A stretch of 64,000 nucleotides of DNA, taken from the NCBI GenBank assembly GCA_018902385.1, contig JABSSW010000040.1:393663-457662 (forward strand), read 5' to 3'. Shown piece by piece: positions 32,001 to 45,952 of this stretch (within the stretch, counting starts at the first letter, position 1; every line of letters begins with the position of its first letter). A program made the position numbers and the translations under genes. Source of the stretch: Physcia stellaris. Its lineage: Eukaryota; Ascomycota; Lecanoromycetes; Caliciales; Physciaceae. The notes under the pieces are model-generated. The model was not told where the DNA came from and did not search any database. It was given only the letters and a program-made list of their open reading frames with translations.

Positions 32001-35000
32001 AGTGTATCTTCAATCGAGTCCCTGCGAGACATGGATAGCGCAGAGATTGGCCAGCTCGTCAACAATCGTAGTATGGGCTCTACGCTGTCTAAGCTACTCA
32101 ACAATTTCCCTACTGTGACTGTAGAAGCAGAGATAGCGCCACTGAACCGAGACGTGCTACGCATACATCTTCATATAACCGCCGACTTCAGCTGGAACGA
32201 CAGACACAACGGCACTTCGGAATCATACTGGATATGGGTCGAAGATTCTGAGACTTCTGAGATCTATCACCATGAGTTCTTTATCCTGACTAGAAAAAGA
32301 CTTTACGATGATCATGAATTACATTTCACAATTCCGCTGACAGACCCGTTGCCTACCCAAATCTACGTCCGGGCTATCTCTGATCGTTGGCTAGGAGCCG
32401 AGACTGTAACCCCAGTCTCATTTCAGCATCTTATCCGGCCTGACACGGAAAGTGTGTATACTGACCTGCTTGACTTGCAACCACTTCCTGTAAGCGCCTT
32501 AAAGAATTCCCTTCTCGAAGAGATATATGGCAAGAGGTTTCCCTTCTTCAATCCAATGCAGACTCAAATCTTTCATACTCTCTATCACACCCCGGCAAAC
32601 GTCTTACTGGGCTCTCCAACTGGTAGTGGCAAGACGGTAGCCGCAGAGCTGGCCATGTGGTGGGCGTTTCGTGAGAAGCCAGGCTCAAAAGTTGTGTACA
32701 TCGCTCCAATGAAAGCTTTGGTACGGGAACGCGTACAGGATTGGCGTCAGCGCCTGACAAGGCAGATGGGACTCAAGCTTGTTGAATTGACTGGCGACAA
32801 CACGCCTGATACCCGCACCATTCGAGATGCTGATATCATCATCACAACGCCAGAAAAGTGGGATGGGATCAGCCGAAGCTGGCAGACGAGAGGCTACGTA
32901 CGACAAGTTAGTCTGGTGATCATTGATGAAATTCATCTTCTGGGAGGTGATCGAGGTCCCATCCTTGAGATCATCGTATCACGAATGAACTATATTGCTT
33001 CTCAAACCAAAGGATCCGTACGATTGGTGGGCATGTCTACAGCTTGTGCAAACGCTATGGATTTAGGCAATTGGCTTGGTGTAAAGGAGGGCCTGTTCAA
33101 TTTCCGCCATTCAGTTCGTCCGGTACCGCTCGAGATCTTCATCGACGGTTTCCCAGAACAGCGAGGCTTCTGCCCACTGATGCAGTCAATGAACCGACCG
33201 ACCTTCCTCGCGATCAAAACCCACTCGCCTGCTAAGCCCGTCATAGTCTTTGTCGCGTCTAGGAGGCAGACACGCTTGACAGCCAAAGACCTGATCAATT
33301 TTTGTGGCATGGAAGACAACCCCCGCCGCTTCGTACGAATGTCCGAAGAGGATCTACAATTGAATCTGTCGCGAGTGAAGGATGAGCCATTGAGGGAAGC
33401 TCTCAGTTTCGGCATCGGACTTCACCATGCAGGGCTGGTAGAGACAGATCGACAGCTTGCAGAAGAGCTGTTTGCCAACAACAAGATACAAATTCTCGTT
33501 GCTACCAGCACTCTGGCTTGGGGTGTCAATTTACCTGCGCATCTGGTGGTCGTAAAGGGAACGCAGTTTTTCGATGCCAAGATTGAAGGCTATAAAGACA
33601 TGGATCTAACAGACGTCCTGCAGATGTTAGGTCGAGCAGGTCGGCCCCAGTTCGATTCTTCAGGCATAGCCCGCATCTTCACGCAAGACGCAAAGAAAGC
33701 ATTTTACAAACATTTCCTTCACACTGGTTTTCCAGTGGAATCGTCTCTTCACAACGTCCTTGACAACCACTTGGGAGCCGAAGTGTCGGCGGGAACCATT
33801 GCCACGAAGCAGGATGCCCTCGACTATCTGACATGGACATTTTTCTTTCGACGACTGCACAAGAATCCATCGTATTATGGTCTTGATATTTCAGCTGAGG
33901 AGCACAACACTATAGCTGCTCAATCACTCGCAAATGACTACATGGTAAGCATGGTTGACAAATCCCTCGAAGAGCTTGGCATTTCAGGTTGTCTGGAACT
34001 CCACTCCAACGGTGAGGTTGATCCTACTCCTTTGGGCAAGATCATGAGCTATTACTACCTATCTCACCGTACTGTTCGTCATCTTCTCCGCCGTGCCAAG
34101 CCGCAGGCAACATTTGAGGAAGTTTTGGCTTGGATGTGTGGCGCTACCGAATTCGATGAGCTTCCCGTGCGGCACAATGAAGATCTAATCAATGCCGAAC
34201 TCTCTGCGCATCTGCCACTTGACGCTTCCATCATGGGATTGCCAATGCATGATCCTCATGTCAAGGCATTTTTGCTATTGCAGGCTTATTTTTCCCGTAT
34301 CGATCTGCCAATATCGGATTATGTAGGTGATCAAAATTCAGTGCTGGACCAGAGCATTCGTATCATACAAGCCTCGATTGATATATTCGCCGAGCTCGGG
34401 CATCTCTCGTCATGTCTGACCTTCATGGAGCTTCTTCAGTGCATCAAGTCCGCACGTTGGCCGTGTGACGGACCGATGTCGCTCATTCCAGGTGTCGAGG
34501 TTGAGAGAGAGCGTGAACGTCTTACCAGGACGAATATGGAGCCACGTAAGACGAGAGAGCTTCCAACTTTGACCAAGGAAGCATTGTCGGCGCTGTTCGC
34601 CTATCTGGGCATTCCTCGAAATATCCAACCAGACGCGCACGAAGTCGTCTACACGCTACCGAATGTAACCGTCAATCTCAGCGACATCAACGCTTTGAGT
34701 CTCACGGTTAGTCTGGCCCGTCTCAATCGATCTACCTCACCCGATTATCGCATTTACGCCCCCAAATTCCCTAAGCCACAATCTGAAGGCTTCTTCATCA
34801 TCATAGCCGAAGTTGCCAATGATGAAGTGTTGGCGCTCAAGCGAGTCAACTGGCCTTCTACCGATGGTAGCGGAGGGAAGGGAAACCGCAAGCCACACGC
34901 GCGAAACGATAGGTCAGGTGCTCGGGCAACTTTTCATTTGATACCCAAGATAACGGAGAGGATGCTGAAGGTTTACACCGTGAGTGATGCATATGTAGGC

Positions 35001-35072
35001 ATGACGTGGGAGTCAGACGTGGCGGTGCCAGCTGTTCCAAGCGTTGAAGACGATGGTAAGAAGAAAGGCTGA
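29071..35072 (+). CDS. SLH1: Ski2-like RNA helicase SLH1 (ASCC3/Brr2-type tandem helicase)
   Basis: Large tandem-cassette helicase of the RQT/ASC-1 complex that splits collided ribosomes in ribosome quality control. Exons 29071-29458 and 29509-35072 (50-bp intron) give 1983 residues, matching yeast Slh1 in size. Cassette 1 has Walker A APTGAGKT near residue 304 and DEVH near 427, then GLSATLPN. Cassette 2 has SPTGSGKT near 1165 and DEIH near 1269, but its motif III reads GMSTACAN instead of SAT, as expected for the degenerate second cassette. Each cassette is followed by a Sec63-type region (LGAEVSAGTI..). The lack of a long N-terminal region with PWI-like domain and the overall length favour SLH1 over BRR2. 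The N-terminus is acidic (DIWDVWSGEGETEESSDMWD). Confidence 0.95.
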
Positions 35073-35739
35073 AACACAAACGGTGCGATGCTCGCATACA
35101 GATCTTTCCCTATATAGTACTTCGGGAAGGCTGGCTAGAAATATCGTCCACTGGCGACAAATGATCACGTGGCACGTAAGCGTATTTGGAACGATCTAGG
35201 GATTAGGTACTGTCAGGATGTGGATATTGGAGGATGGTGTGATAGCATGGCGAGGGGGTATCAAGGCTTTGCTCTTTGGATCTATGTCACAATGTAAAGT
35301 CCCTCACCCATGTCTAGGTCAAATCCCTTCGATGATCTACGTATAGATAATACCCGATCTAGTATTGAGTGAAGTGGGTTTCCCACACCTGGTACGTCTT
35401 GGTATACGGAATACTCACAATCTGTTCTAGTCGAATGAATACCTAGAGTGCCCCTGCCCTAGCGTCTGCACTGCCAGCCAACGTAATGCGATGCCTCGGG
35501 CATTTCTTCGATCGTGTGAAGCCGTAATCATTCAGACCAAGCATGTTTGGGTGTGAGCACTGCTCTCGAAATAAATAGGCAAAATGTGACCTGCACAGGA
35601 TATCTCTAACCCTAGCTGGCCGTCACAACCCACAAAGTTACAGTTTTTGAACTAGAGCCATTTTCTTGCTATGGACGCATATCGAGTGTTTGTGCTCCGT
35701 ACGGAGTAAGCTCGGCGGTATTGCCATGAATCTAGGACT
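35073..35739. other. Intergenic between convergent genes
   Basis: 3' ends of SLH1 and of the conserved hypothetical gene. Normal composition; no gene recognised. Confidence 0.45.
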
Positions 35740-37768
35740 CTAGGCGTCCTCCAAAATCAGATGCTGCGACTTCCTCGTCGCGCGGTACCTGTCCTGCACA
35801 TCGACCACCATCGGTTGCTTCCCTGCCTTTGGAACGATAGGAACCAGCAAGTCTCGCTGTCGCTGCGAAAATGATATTTGGCGCGCAATCGAAACCTCGG
35901 CGGCCTTCTTAAGGCCCTCCGCCGAATTGGACCTAACGAGGGGCAACGTAGGCAGCAGCAAAGGGTCTTGCCGCTTGTTGGATGATTTGTATCTCGTCTT
36001 GCCGGGCTCAAATTGTGCGATACGAGGCGTTGGAGGGTTCAGAGTGAGGGGTTGTAAATGTGGGAAAGGTCTACCTCCGAGTCGATGCCCTGCGACACCG
36101 GACGATGCTACAGGCACGAACTGGGACGTAGCAGCCGGGGCATCAGCTACTCCCGGTAGCTTGGTGCCGTCTTGGGCGCTCTTCAACTGTTGACTTTGCC
36201 TAACACTGGTGGTTCGTTTCGGAAACACTTGTTGGTTAGCTGCGGGTAGGGTGGCAATCTGTATAAGTTGGGTTTCTAAGGCCGAATGAAAGCTGGCTTC
36301 TGTCGAGGTTTGAGAGGTTCTCCATGGGTTGTGGACGTTCTTTCGCCGCTGGGATGTCTCAAGCACCCCCAAGTCCTCTAAAGTAGTATGTACTGCCGAC
36401 AGGACCTCATTTTGCTTCTGGCTTCGGGGGGTGTCATACTCTGGCTTCAATCCCAACTCATAAGGAGAGGCAAGTCCAATTGCAGTTGCGGAGCGATGAA
36501 GTGGACTTTGCTTCAATGGCCGCTCCCAACTTGGACTACTATCACCGGTTGGCGGTGCTGGTGGAAAGAGAGATAATGTGGGTGACTCTGCAGGAAACGT
36601 TGACCGAGAGCTACCTGGTATTGGAAGATGCTGGCTTTCAATGGTGATGTTCGTCTGAGACTGTGAGATTAGGGCCCCGATATACATAGAAGCTCTCAAT
36701 CCTGTAACTTACCTTTAGCTCGGAATTGTTCATGGACTTGAGCTCGTCCAATTGTCCCCTTCTCTGAGCAAAGAGTACAGCTTGCGGCTGTGGTTGCAGA
36801 AGGTTTTCAAACATTATGCTGAATCGTTCAAGCTGTATACTTGGGATCTCCACCTCTAACAATGAACCGCCGTTCAACTTAACCATCACTGGCTCCCTAA
36901 TGGTGATGTTATCCTTGGGCGGAGGTGCTGGACTTTCTTCGCTTCCTTCTTCGAGTAGAGCCCCCAGCCGAGATTGCGGGTAGGTCGTACTTGAGGATGG
37001 CGCTTTGTTCTTCTCCCCCAATATCTTACGTAAACTTCTCTTTCTACGTGGGCCCCCATCCTTGGCTTCGAAAGGCTCCACGATTGGCGAAGGACGAGAT
37101 GGATTTCCATAACAATAGGGGGAAGTATTACCGGGGCGCAAATAGCGTCTTGTTTTCTTCGTTTGACATGATTGAGGGAGTTGAGAGTTTTCCCGTTGAA
37201 AGTGTTCTCCATGTGGATATGGCTTTGCCTGGTAGAACGGTATGGGAGGTGTGGTAACATTATGGACCTTCTTCCCTAGAAAACCTCCAAGGGTTTTCCA
37301 ATTGCTTCCTCTTGAGTTTTCGCTTTCTAGCTTATCTGTACTTGCTATCCCTCTACTCTGTACAGTGGAGACTGATGCTGGGGACTGATAACAGCTCAAC
37401 GAGTCATCTGTTCCGGCTGATGGCGGAGCTGGTAAAAGAATTTCACTGGGACTGCCGAGAGCAATACCGATCATGTTGTTATCGAATGAGTCGTAGTCTT
37501 TAGCCTGGGGTGCGCTGTCATTGCTTTGACAATTGTCTTGGTTGCTGCTTGTGCTACGATTAGTGGGTAGTAATAGGATTCTTTGATTTGATAAGGCTGT
37601 TGCCGTGGAATGTCTAGGAACACCAGGCCGTTGGCGCTCATAGCTCGTAATTCGATGGGATAAACCATCATGTGCAGTGTGCGAGGGTACGATGTGTAAA
37701 TGACTAGGCTTGTGACGCTTTCCCGAACCAAACGACTGGGCTCTAACATGAGATTCCATACCCGGCAT
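35740..37768 (-). CDS. Conserved fungal hypothetical protein, mostly disordered
   Basis: Exons 36713-37768 and 35740-36660 joined across a 52-bp intron (gtaagt..cacag) give 658 residues. The protein is Ser/Pro/Gln-rich with one ordered conserved-looking block at about 305-350: GGSLLEVEIPSIQLERFSIM, then FENLLQPQP, followed by a short helix ending at the splice site. Basic patches (RRKRSLRKILGEK; KKTRRYLRPG) could serve in nuclear import or phosphoregulation. There are no membrane segments or catalytic motifs. I recognise the general type as a Pezizomycotina-specific uncharacterised protein but not a function. The ATG at 37768 (MPGMESHVRAQSF) is the first in frame. It is the last host gene before AT island 2. 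Confidence 0.8.
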
Positions 37769-38613
37769 TTTGCGGACTGCAACAGAAAATCAAAACATCA
37801 ATATATGAAAATTGACATGCATAAGGAAGCTTTCAGCGTCCAGCGCAAGACTAACAACAATATAATGCCGTGTGAGAAAGATCGCATTACACGAAAAAGA
37901 TCAATCTTCGCATTAGACGAAGACAATGGAAGTAAGAAGAAAGACAGTTTGCGCTGTCTGCGTGGGAGGTGGATGTTTCGAGGTAGACGGACAGGCTGGA
38001 CTTAATAAGGTCGATCGCTGCAGGGTTGGCTGATGAGTCGGACCATGGATGACTTGGTCCCAAACGTCTCATATGGCAGACCACGGATGAAATGAGCGAG
38101 TAGCAGGTGCCTTTCCAGGCTGCGCAACGGAGCGAAATGAAAGTGGTTTGGCATTCGGGAATTTTGGTGCGAAGATGAAACAGGGTGAATGGCTGGCTAT
38201 TCGCGACGAGATTGCAGTGGGACCTCATCACCTGGTATAGTACCATTTTCCACGGGGCGTAGCTGTACGCGCGAGTCAAGAAAAAAGAAAGCGAGAAGCA
38301 TGACTGGGACAGGATGATGGCGAAGTTTTCGCCACCTGGTTACAGCAGACGGAAAAGATCCAAATTCTGAATAGACTAGTAGAAGGTGCAAGAGAGGACA
38401 GGATTGCGTACTTTATCTTTTCGAGGTTTCGATGACGCTGTGTAAAATGTAGGGATAAAGTGCAATGATAGCTAAAAGGTCCGTTGGACTGGAGTTTGGC
38501 AATAGGGATCGTCAGACCTCTTTTTCGCAAGTATCATGGGCCGTGCTTGGATAGACGTATTATTGGCTAGCTAGACGAAAACAATAAATCTGCAGAAACA
38601 AATAAGTACAAAA
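37769..38613. promoter_or_regulatory. Upstream region of the 37768 gene; transition into AT island 2
   Basis: Normal composition until about 38590, then an abrupt shift to AT-rich repeat DNA. No gene is supported. It should hold the promoter of the minus-strand gene. Confidence 0.45.
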
Positions 38614-39765
38614 TGTTGAAATTGCAAGCAATGTGCGACGCCAAATCTCAAATCACGTTAATTTCAACGTAAAATTAAAGCATAATTCGTTGTCCGATCA
38701 CATATCATATCAATTATTTATTTGTCAAATTTATTTGTCAAACATGTTCGTAACACTATTTTTCTTTTTTCGCGAGCGTCGTCTCGACGATTCGTTGTTA
38801 TTTCGAAATTGAAAAATTTTGTTGAAAATTTTGTCGATTGATTTGAATGTTTGCAAAATTCAAAAATTTCACGATCATCATTTTTCATTTTCAAATGTTT
38901 CGTTATTGTTTCAAAATTCGATAAAATTTGACAACAATTTCTGAAAATGTTTTTGACACGATTCAACTTTTCATGCGACGTAAATTCTGACTGTAAATAA
39001 CATCGAAACGATAACGAAAACTAGAAATTGCGAAAACGTTGCGAAAATGAAATCGAAATGAATGTATTGAATTCGAAATTTTCAAATTTTAATCGAATGT
39101 AATTTCGATTAATGTCAACATGACGATTTTTTTTCGAAAACGACGACGATTCATCGAGAAATTTGATTCGTTGACGACGTTTTGAAATATTGAAATCAAC
39201 GTTTTGAACGATTTTGAATTTGCAATCGTGAAATGAATGCGATAAAAATCGTTCATCACGTCGCGAACATTATCAAATTTTTCGTTGTCGACATAATATC
39301 ATGTTCGATCATGCGATCAATTCGATCAATTGACACGATATTGAAAACGATTGTAATGATATCGAAATTTCAAAATATCGTTCATTTTTCATTCGAGATT
39401 TTCGTTGATTATGACAAAATCAAAAAATTCATTGATTTGATTTTCGAATGAATCACGAAAATTTTTGCGCAAAAATCAACAATGAAACACATCGTAAATA
39501 TGCATGATTTCAAACAATTCGAGTCGATATGAATTGTTCATACGTTGTAATATTTTGTAAAAATTTAATTTTTTGTTATCGAATTTGTCAAACGATTTGA
39601 TCGTTTTGATGTTTCGTCAATCGAAAAAAACGAAATTTTTCTCGACGTATTTTACGATTTTTCGATATTTGTTGATTTGAATTGTTATACGTTTTTGAAT
39701 CATCTTTGCATGATTTCGTACGTAATTGAGAATATTTTGCATTGTGTCGATAATATTTTTTGTTT
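38614..39765 (-). mobile_element. Gypsy element C, 3' part (3' LTR and integrase end)
   Basis: An LTR ends at 38755 (..ttcgtaaca then ctattttt), the same junction that follows element B's 3' LTR at 39987. The LTR start is uncertain (38614 or 38632). From 38756 to 39765 the sequence aligns with B's post-integrase region and, near 39600-39765 on the minus strand, with the integrase C-terminus (NIIDTMQNILNYVRNH). At 39766 it is cut by element B. This is the oldest layer visible. Confidence 0.7.
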
Positions 39766-39770
39766 TGACG

Positions 39771-39987
39771 TGTGAAATGCTATGCAATGATATGATACTA
39801 CTACATAATTACACGAAAATATCGAAGTGAAAAACAAATACATGAAATTTGCAAAAACATATGTAAAAAATTTGATTTTTTGAATGCGTCAAGACGAATT
39901 TCGATTCTAACATTCGATGTGATAAAATAACGATATTAATTCGATATTAAATTTGTCAAATGTTGAATTCGATGTACGTTCGTCACA
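39771..39987 (-). repeat. 3' LTR of element B
   Basis: On the minus strand it runs TGTGACGAACGTAC..TTTCACA, 217 bp, preceded by a purine-rich tract (gaaactgaaaaaaaacg). It matches 54664-54900 and, inverted, the LTRs of element A. Confidence 0.85.
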
Positions 39988-41356
39988 TTATTTTTCGTTT
40001 TTTTTCAGTTTCGTCTCGAAACGATCAATTGAATGTTTTTGTTTTTAACGAAAAACGTTTTGCGCGATTTAAATATGTTATTGAATGACGTTGAATTGAA
40101 TGATTGATGAAATAAATAAATAAATTCGAAATGCTGTGAAATCGATTTCGTTCGCGAAATCGATTCGTCAAATATCGTGAAAACATCAAATCGATTTACG
40201 ATAAAATGAACAATTTGATCATGTTAATAAAATCATCGTAACAATGTTTAAAATTTTGATATTTTCGTGTATGCGAAAATTGATGTGTACATTGCATGCG
40301 ACAAAGCGTGAATGTAATGAATGTCGTGAAAAATGATCAATTCATACAATTCGTCAAAAATAATTTCGACGAACATTAGTAAACAAACAATTGAACGCGT
40401 CAACAATTTTGAAAATTTTTGTTACATCAAATTGATATCACGAAACGAACAGTTTGATCATGTCGAAAAAATTTTTATTATCATGATTAACGCGTTGATG
40501 TTATCGCATATACAATTTTTGATTCGTACATTGCATTCAATGAAATATGCACGTATTAAATTTTTTGAAAAACAAATATTTTGAACGAATTTTACAAATA
40601 GTTTCGCGTGTCATTAATAAACAATTGAAAATTTTGTTGACGAACTTGTAAATATTCGAATTTTTTTGACAATTTGCGTTCGCTCATTTCATTGCATGAC
40701 ATTTTACATTATCATTCATTGTTCAATAAAATTTGACGACAGTTTTTGAAAATGTTTTTGACACGATTCAATTTTTCATGCGACGTAAATTTTGATTGTA
40801 AACAACGCGAAATGATAACGAAACGAATGACAAAAAAAAAACATTGTTGAAATCAATTTGAAAATGAATTGTAACGAATTCGTTGACAATTTTCTGATCG
40901 ATCGTAAATAATAAAATTCATGATTTAATCATTTCGCAAAACAAATTTCGCTGTTTTTGAATTAATTTCGTGAAAAACATCGACGATATTTTGAACATTT
41001 TGAAATTCGTCGTCGTCGACGTAATATCACGTTCGATCGTGAAATTTTCATTCGAATCAATTGTAACGATATTATAATCGATGATAATGATATCGAAATT
41101 TCAATATATTATCGAATTTTCATTTCGACATTTCATTTGCAATAATTGATTTTGAAAAATCGTTATGTTGTTTTTTCAACGAGTTTTTAAAATTTTTTTT
41201 CAACAATCAAAAATGAAAAATTGAATGAATGTGCATGTCGTCGAACAATTTCAATTCATAAACGAAATTTTTTTTTTTGATTATTTTGTATGAATTCAAT
41301 TTTTTGTCATCGAATTTGTTTGACGAACGAATCGTTTTTATATGACGACGATTTAA

Positions 41357-42004
41357 TCAAAAATAATTTTTTATTTCAAAATTTATAAACAAACGAAATT
41401 TGTTGATTCGAACAATCATTTTTTGTTTTGCATCGACAACATTGATTTTGACATATTCGATGATACGATTTATTTTTTCGACAATAAATTCGTTTTGTTT
41501 AATCAACAAACGTTTTTTTGTGATTTCGTAATCATTTAAATTTGATTCGAAAATCATTCGAAAATGATATTCTTTATTGATAAAAAATGAAATAAATTTG
41601 ATGATTGTTGAAACATCGTTGTTGTCAACGAATTTCATTATATTTATTCAATCAATTCAATCGTTTTGACGATAATTGCAATACAAACGTAATCGAATTT
41701 CGATATTTTGATTGATTCGTTCGATTTGATCATCAATTTCAAATTGAAAAACAATGAACAATTTACATTTGATTTTTAATCGTTTACAAAAAATTTTTCA
41801 AACGCGATTTACGAATTGATTATCTCGATTTGAAATAATGAAAAAAAATAATTCATGAATACGAAATACGTAATGTATCAATATTTTTACACAAATTTGA
41901 ATTGTCAAATCATCGTCATCGATTACGCAAAAAACGTAATGTCGTTTTTTGATCAAGCGATCGATAATAATACAAATGACATTGTTGTTTTTGAAATCAA
42001 ACAA
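41357..42004 (-). pseudogene. Element B integrase remnant
   Basis: The segment 42004-41798 reads ICIIIDRLIKKRHYV and IISNRDNQFVNRV (integrase core, D in SDRG-like position); 41638-41357 reads MKFVDNNDVSTIIKF and EKINRIIEYVK, the C-terminal part of gypsy integrases. The intervening frame is interrupted. Confidence 0.75.
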
Positions 42005-43516
42005 TTCGATTATGAAATTTATCGATATATCAATTCATCGTTGACTAAAAATCGACAATGAAATTAATAATTCGTGACGATTATCGTGTGAAAACTTCGA
42101 TCGTTGATATTTGTGACAATTACGAATATAACGTTTGATGAATAATTTCATATTAAATCAATAATAATAACGTTTAATGAATTTTTCAATACGATTCATG
42201 TTCGAATGTGCACAGAAAAATTGATCGTGAACGTCACAAATTATTTCAATCATAAAATTTAATCGATTTGATATTCAAAAATTTTCGTTTTTAAATAAAA
42301 TTTCATTTCGATTCGAGCAAATTCGCAAATTTATTTTTTCGTTGATGATTTGATCATCGATCAAAATTTGACGATAATTAATACAATTTTCGTTTTCGCG
42401 ATTGATTTGCATGACACGTTCGTACAAATCATTTATCGCGTTTATTGAACAAAATTGTAATCGAAAAAAAAAAGCAAAATTTGTTTTTTATAAAGTTTTT
42501 TTTCGTCGTTTTTCGTTGAACGAAATTCAAACATTCGAATCAAAACATCAATTTTAACGTTTTTGACGTCGAATTGATATTGAATTTTGATATTGTAATC
42601 AATCAAAATTTCGATTCAACGCATTTGACGAAAAATGAATTTTTTGTTTGTCATAAAAATTTTCAAATTTTTGTGATCGATGTAAATTTCGACGAATTCG
42701 TCGATATTTTCGAATTCGAATTTTCAATGCTTTAAACATCGAATAATGATTAAAAATTTTTTGTCATATATTTCGTAATTGCATTCGACAGAAATCATTT
42801 TTTTGCTGAAAAAAATTATCGAATGAAAAATTTCGTCGTCGTCGTATTGAGAAAAAATTTCATTTAAACATCAATTCGAAAAATCGATTTTCAAAATCGT
42901 TTTACGATTGCGATCGTAATGTCGAAAAATTGAAATTTCGATCATTTGTTTTTTCAAAATTTCGAACGTTTCATTGATCAAATCGATTCATTCGAAATCA
43001 ATTTTTTTTTGATCATTCGAATTAAAAATTTGACGAATTTCGAAAATATTTTGATAAAACGTCGATAAAAATTGCAAAAATTTACAAACGTTTGCATTTT
43101 TTTGATGCAAATGAAACGAATTCAATTGATAATGTTTTGCATTTTTTTTGAATTCATGCGCAAATTTTTTGTTGATAATATGACGTCGAAAAAAAAAATT
43201 TTTGTTTGAAAAAATTCGCATTTCTTGATATCGATTTGAAATTCGACTTTTTTTAATTTTTGAAATATTTGAATAAAATGTCGTTCGTGTTATTTTCGAA
43301 TTTTGTTGTAAATGAAAATATCATTTAAATACATTTGACAAAAATGATTGATATATTCGAACAACAAATCGTTCATGTAATGTTGTCAATTGATCGAATC
43401 ATTGATTAATTCAAAAAACAATACATGATATTTGTAAATGTTTAACGAACATATGAAAATAATGAAATTTTCGCTTTGTGAATTTATTCGAAATTTATTG
43501 AAAACAAATATGATAT

Positions 43517-44029
43517 TCAATTTGAACAAAAATTTACAATCGATAATTTTTGCGAGAATTTTTCAATCAACGAAATACAATAATTATTACGTTTGATTAT
43601 AACGTTCAACTTTCGATAATCGACACACAAACGAAATTGTTCGTTCGATTTGACGACGAATAAAATGAACGAAACATAAAACGTTTTGTTTGAATTGATA
43701 AATTTTTTTTGAAAATTATCGTGCAAATATTTTTGAAAAATTTCGAATTTTTTAAACGATAAAGAATAGACTCGACTTCGAGACAATTGATTCGAATTTT
43801 TCGTCAATTCGATTTTGTGATCGTAAAATTTATGCGAAAATAATTTGTCGATTTTTTTCGAATTGAATACGTTTTCGAATCGTTTAAAAAATTCAGAAAT
43901 TTTACGTTTCAATTTTTCGACGATTGTTTTCATGATTTTAAAATTTTTTTTGAAATTCAAATCGAAATCAATTTTTATTTTGATTAAATTTTTTTTGACG
44001 TTGTCGATAATTTCGTTTAATTTTTTCAT
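43517..44029 (-). pseudogene. Element B reverse transcriptase remnant
   Basis: The clearest gypsy RT piece: FYDHKIEL, SRSRVYSLSFKKFEIFQKYL, FVVKSNEQFRLCVDYRKLNV and a following NYCISLIEKF, the N-terminal RT palm/fingers pattern of chromovirus-like Ty3/gypsy elements. The catalytic YxDD lies beyond the last intact stretch. Confidence 0.85.
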
Positions 44030-44384
44030 GATTAAAGAAAATGTTTTGATTTTTTTTTTTTTTTAAATTTTGTTAACGATTGAAAAGCAATCGCGTCAAT
44101 AAAAACGACATTTAATGATGCGTCAAAATTGAAATTTTGTTCGTCGTTTTCATGTTCGAAAATCGTAATTTTCGATTTTCAATTAAAACGTCGCGTAAAT
44201 TTTTTGAATAAATCGAATTTTTTGATCGAAACGTTGATCAAATTCGATTTTTGTGTTTCGCGTATTGTTTTCATTTTTTGTTTTTTTTTGAAAAATTTAT
44301 TCGAGAAATAGTTTTTGTTTATTTTTTCGATGACATATTTGAAATCGAAATTCAAAAACTTTTTAACGACGATTTTTTTTCGAT

Positions 44385-44957
44385 TCAGTTTTCAACGATA
44401 AAGCGAAAAACAATCGATCGAAACGAAATCGAAATTGATCGTTTTTGAAATATTTGATATTTTTGAACATTCGCAAAAAAAAACGACGTGAAAAATCGTT
44501 CAAAAAACGATAAATAAAGTGTTTTATTCGATTGTTTGTTTGAATTGAATAATTTTTGAAATATCGACGATCGAAACGATAAATGAAATGTTTCGTCATG
44601 ATCACAATGATTTGATGTGAAATAACATTCGTCATTGATCATGTTGAAAATCATTTTATGTTTGTTCATTTATGATTTATTTAAAATCAACGAATGTTGT
44701 TTTATTCTGATAATAAACAAAAAAACGAAAAATTTCGAATGATTTTGTATCGTCATTTTGAACAATATTTGATGAATAATAGATTTGATTTCTGTTTTTT
44801 CGAAATTAAAAATTTTTTTGAATTTCGATAAAAATATTGAAATTAATTTTAATTTATGACAAACTTTTTGCGCAATTTTCTCATTAATGAAAACATATTC
44901 AAAAATATCGATATCAATTAAATCATGAATCATGATTTTTCGATTGTCAAAAAACAA
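44385..44957 (-). pseudogene. Element B aspartic protease remnant
   Basis: Reads DIFEYVFINEKIAQKVCHKL followed by MTIQNHSKF and QHSLILNKS, then KHKMIFNMINDECYF, matching the gypsy protease-to-RT linker. The catalytic D-T/S-G reads as a mutated form (DIDIFE). Confidence 0.65.
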
Positions 44958-45269
44958 ATTTATTTTCTTAATTAAAAATTTACAAAAAAACTCGTTAAAA
45001 ATGTTATGTTGAAAATTTCGTGAACAAATTCTGATAATCTTTTTCGCGTTTTCGAAAAAAATAATTAATTTTTCGATTCATCGAAAAATGAAAAAACAAT
45101 GAATGTATTGTTAATATAATCGAAAATCGTTGCAATATTTTGAAAATTGAATATTTTTTTTTAATCAAATCGTTTATTCATTCGAATAACGATTTGTTTG
45201 ATTTGCATTTTTTTCATTAATGTTTTAAATTATCACAACGACGATATTTCTTTTTCACAAAAAAACGAA

Positions 45270-45721
45270 TTATGACAATTTTGTAAATTTTTTCTCGATT
45301 GAATTGATGTAATTGATAATCAATTTCGCAAAATATTTTTCGTTTCGACGAATTCGAAATATTTGTTTATGATTCGAAAATTTGAAAAAATTATCGTCAT
45401 CATTTTGAATACGTCGATGACGATTATCGATTGTTTGAATTTTTCGATGAAAAACATCAAACGAAATAAAATTATTCAAATTATTCATAATCAATTTGAA
45501 TTTAACGATAAATTTTTTTTTCAAGTTATGAATTTTGTCGTCATCAAATTTGTTGAGTAATTGATTAATCAATAATAAAAATTTTGAATAAAATTCGTTG
45601 TACACATTCGAGAATTTTATTCGAAAATCGTCGTATTTACGTCGAATATTTCGATCATGATTTGCATCGACGTAAATGATATCGAACAATTTGAAAATTT
45701 CTTGATAATCGAAAAAAAAAT
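45270..45721 (-). pseudogene. Element B gag, 3' portion
   Basis: A gag capsid-like frame (RRKYDDFRIKFSNVYNEFYS, KFLLLINQL) that is cut at 45722-45726 by insertion of element A. The 5' portion of gag resumes beyond 53382. Confidence 0.65.
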
Positions 45722-45726
45722 GACGT
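45722..45726. repeat. Target duplication of element A, left (gacgt)
   Basis: Pairs with aacgt at 53378-53382; the single difference is a G->A transition. Confidence 0.7.
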
Positions 45727-45952
45727 TGTAACGAACGTGCATCGAATTCAACATTTGAAATCAACATTTGATTAGTCATTAAAGTTAACACTTTTATCTT
45801 ATCACATCGAATGTTAAAGTCGAAATTCGTCTTGACGCATTCAAACGATTTAATTTTTTACATATGTCTTTACAGATTTTCATGTATTTGTTTTTCACTT
45901 AGAAATTTTCGTGTAATTATGTATTAGTTCAATCAATGCATGACATTTCACA
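45727..45952 (+). repeat. 5' LTR of element A
   Basis: 226 bp, TGTAACGAACGTGC..TTTCACA, aligned along its length with 53150-53377. Confidence 0.85.
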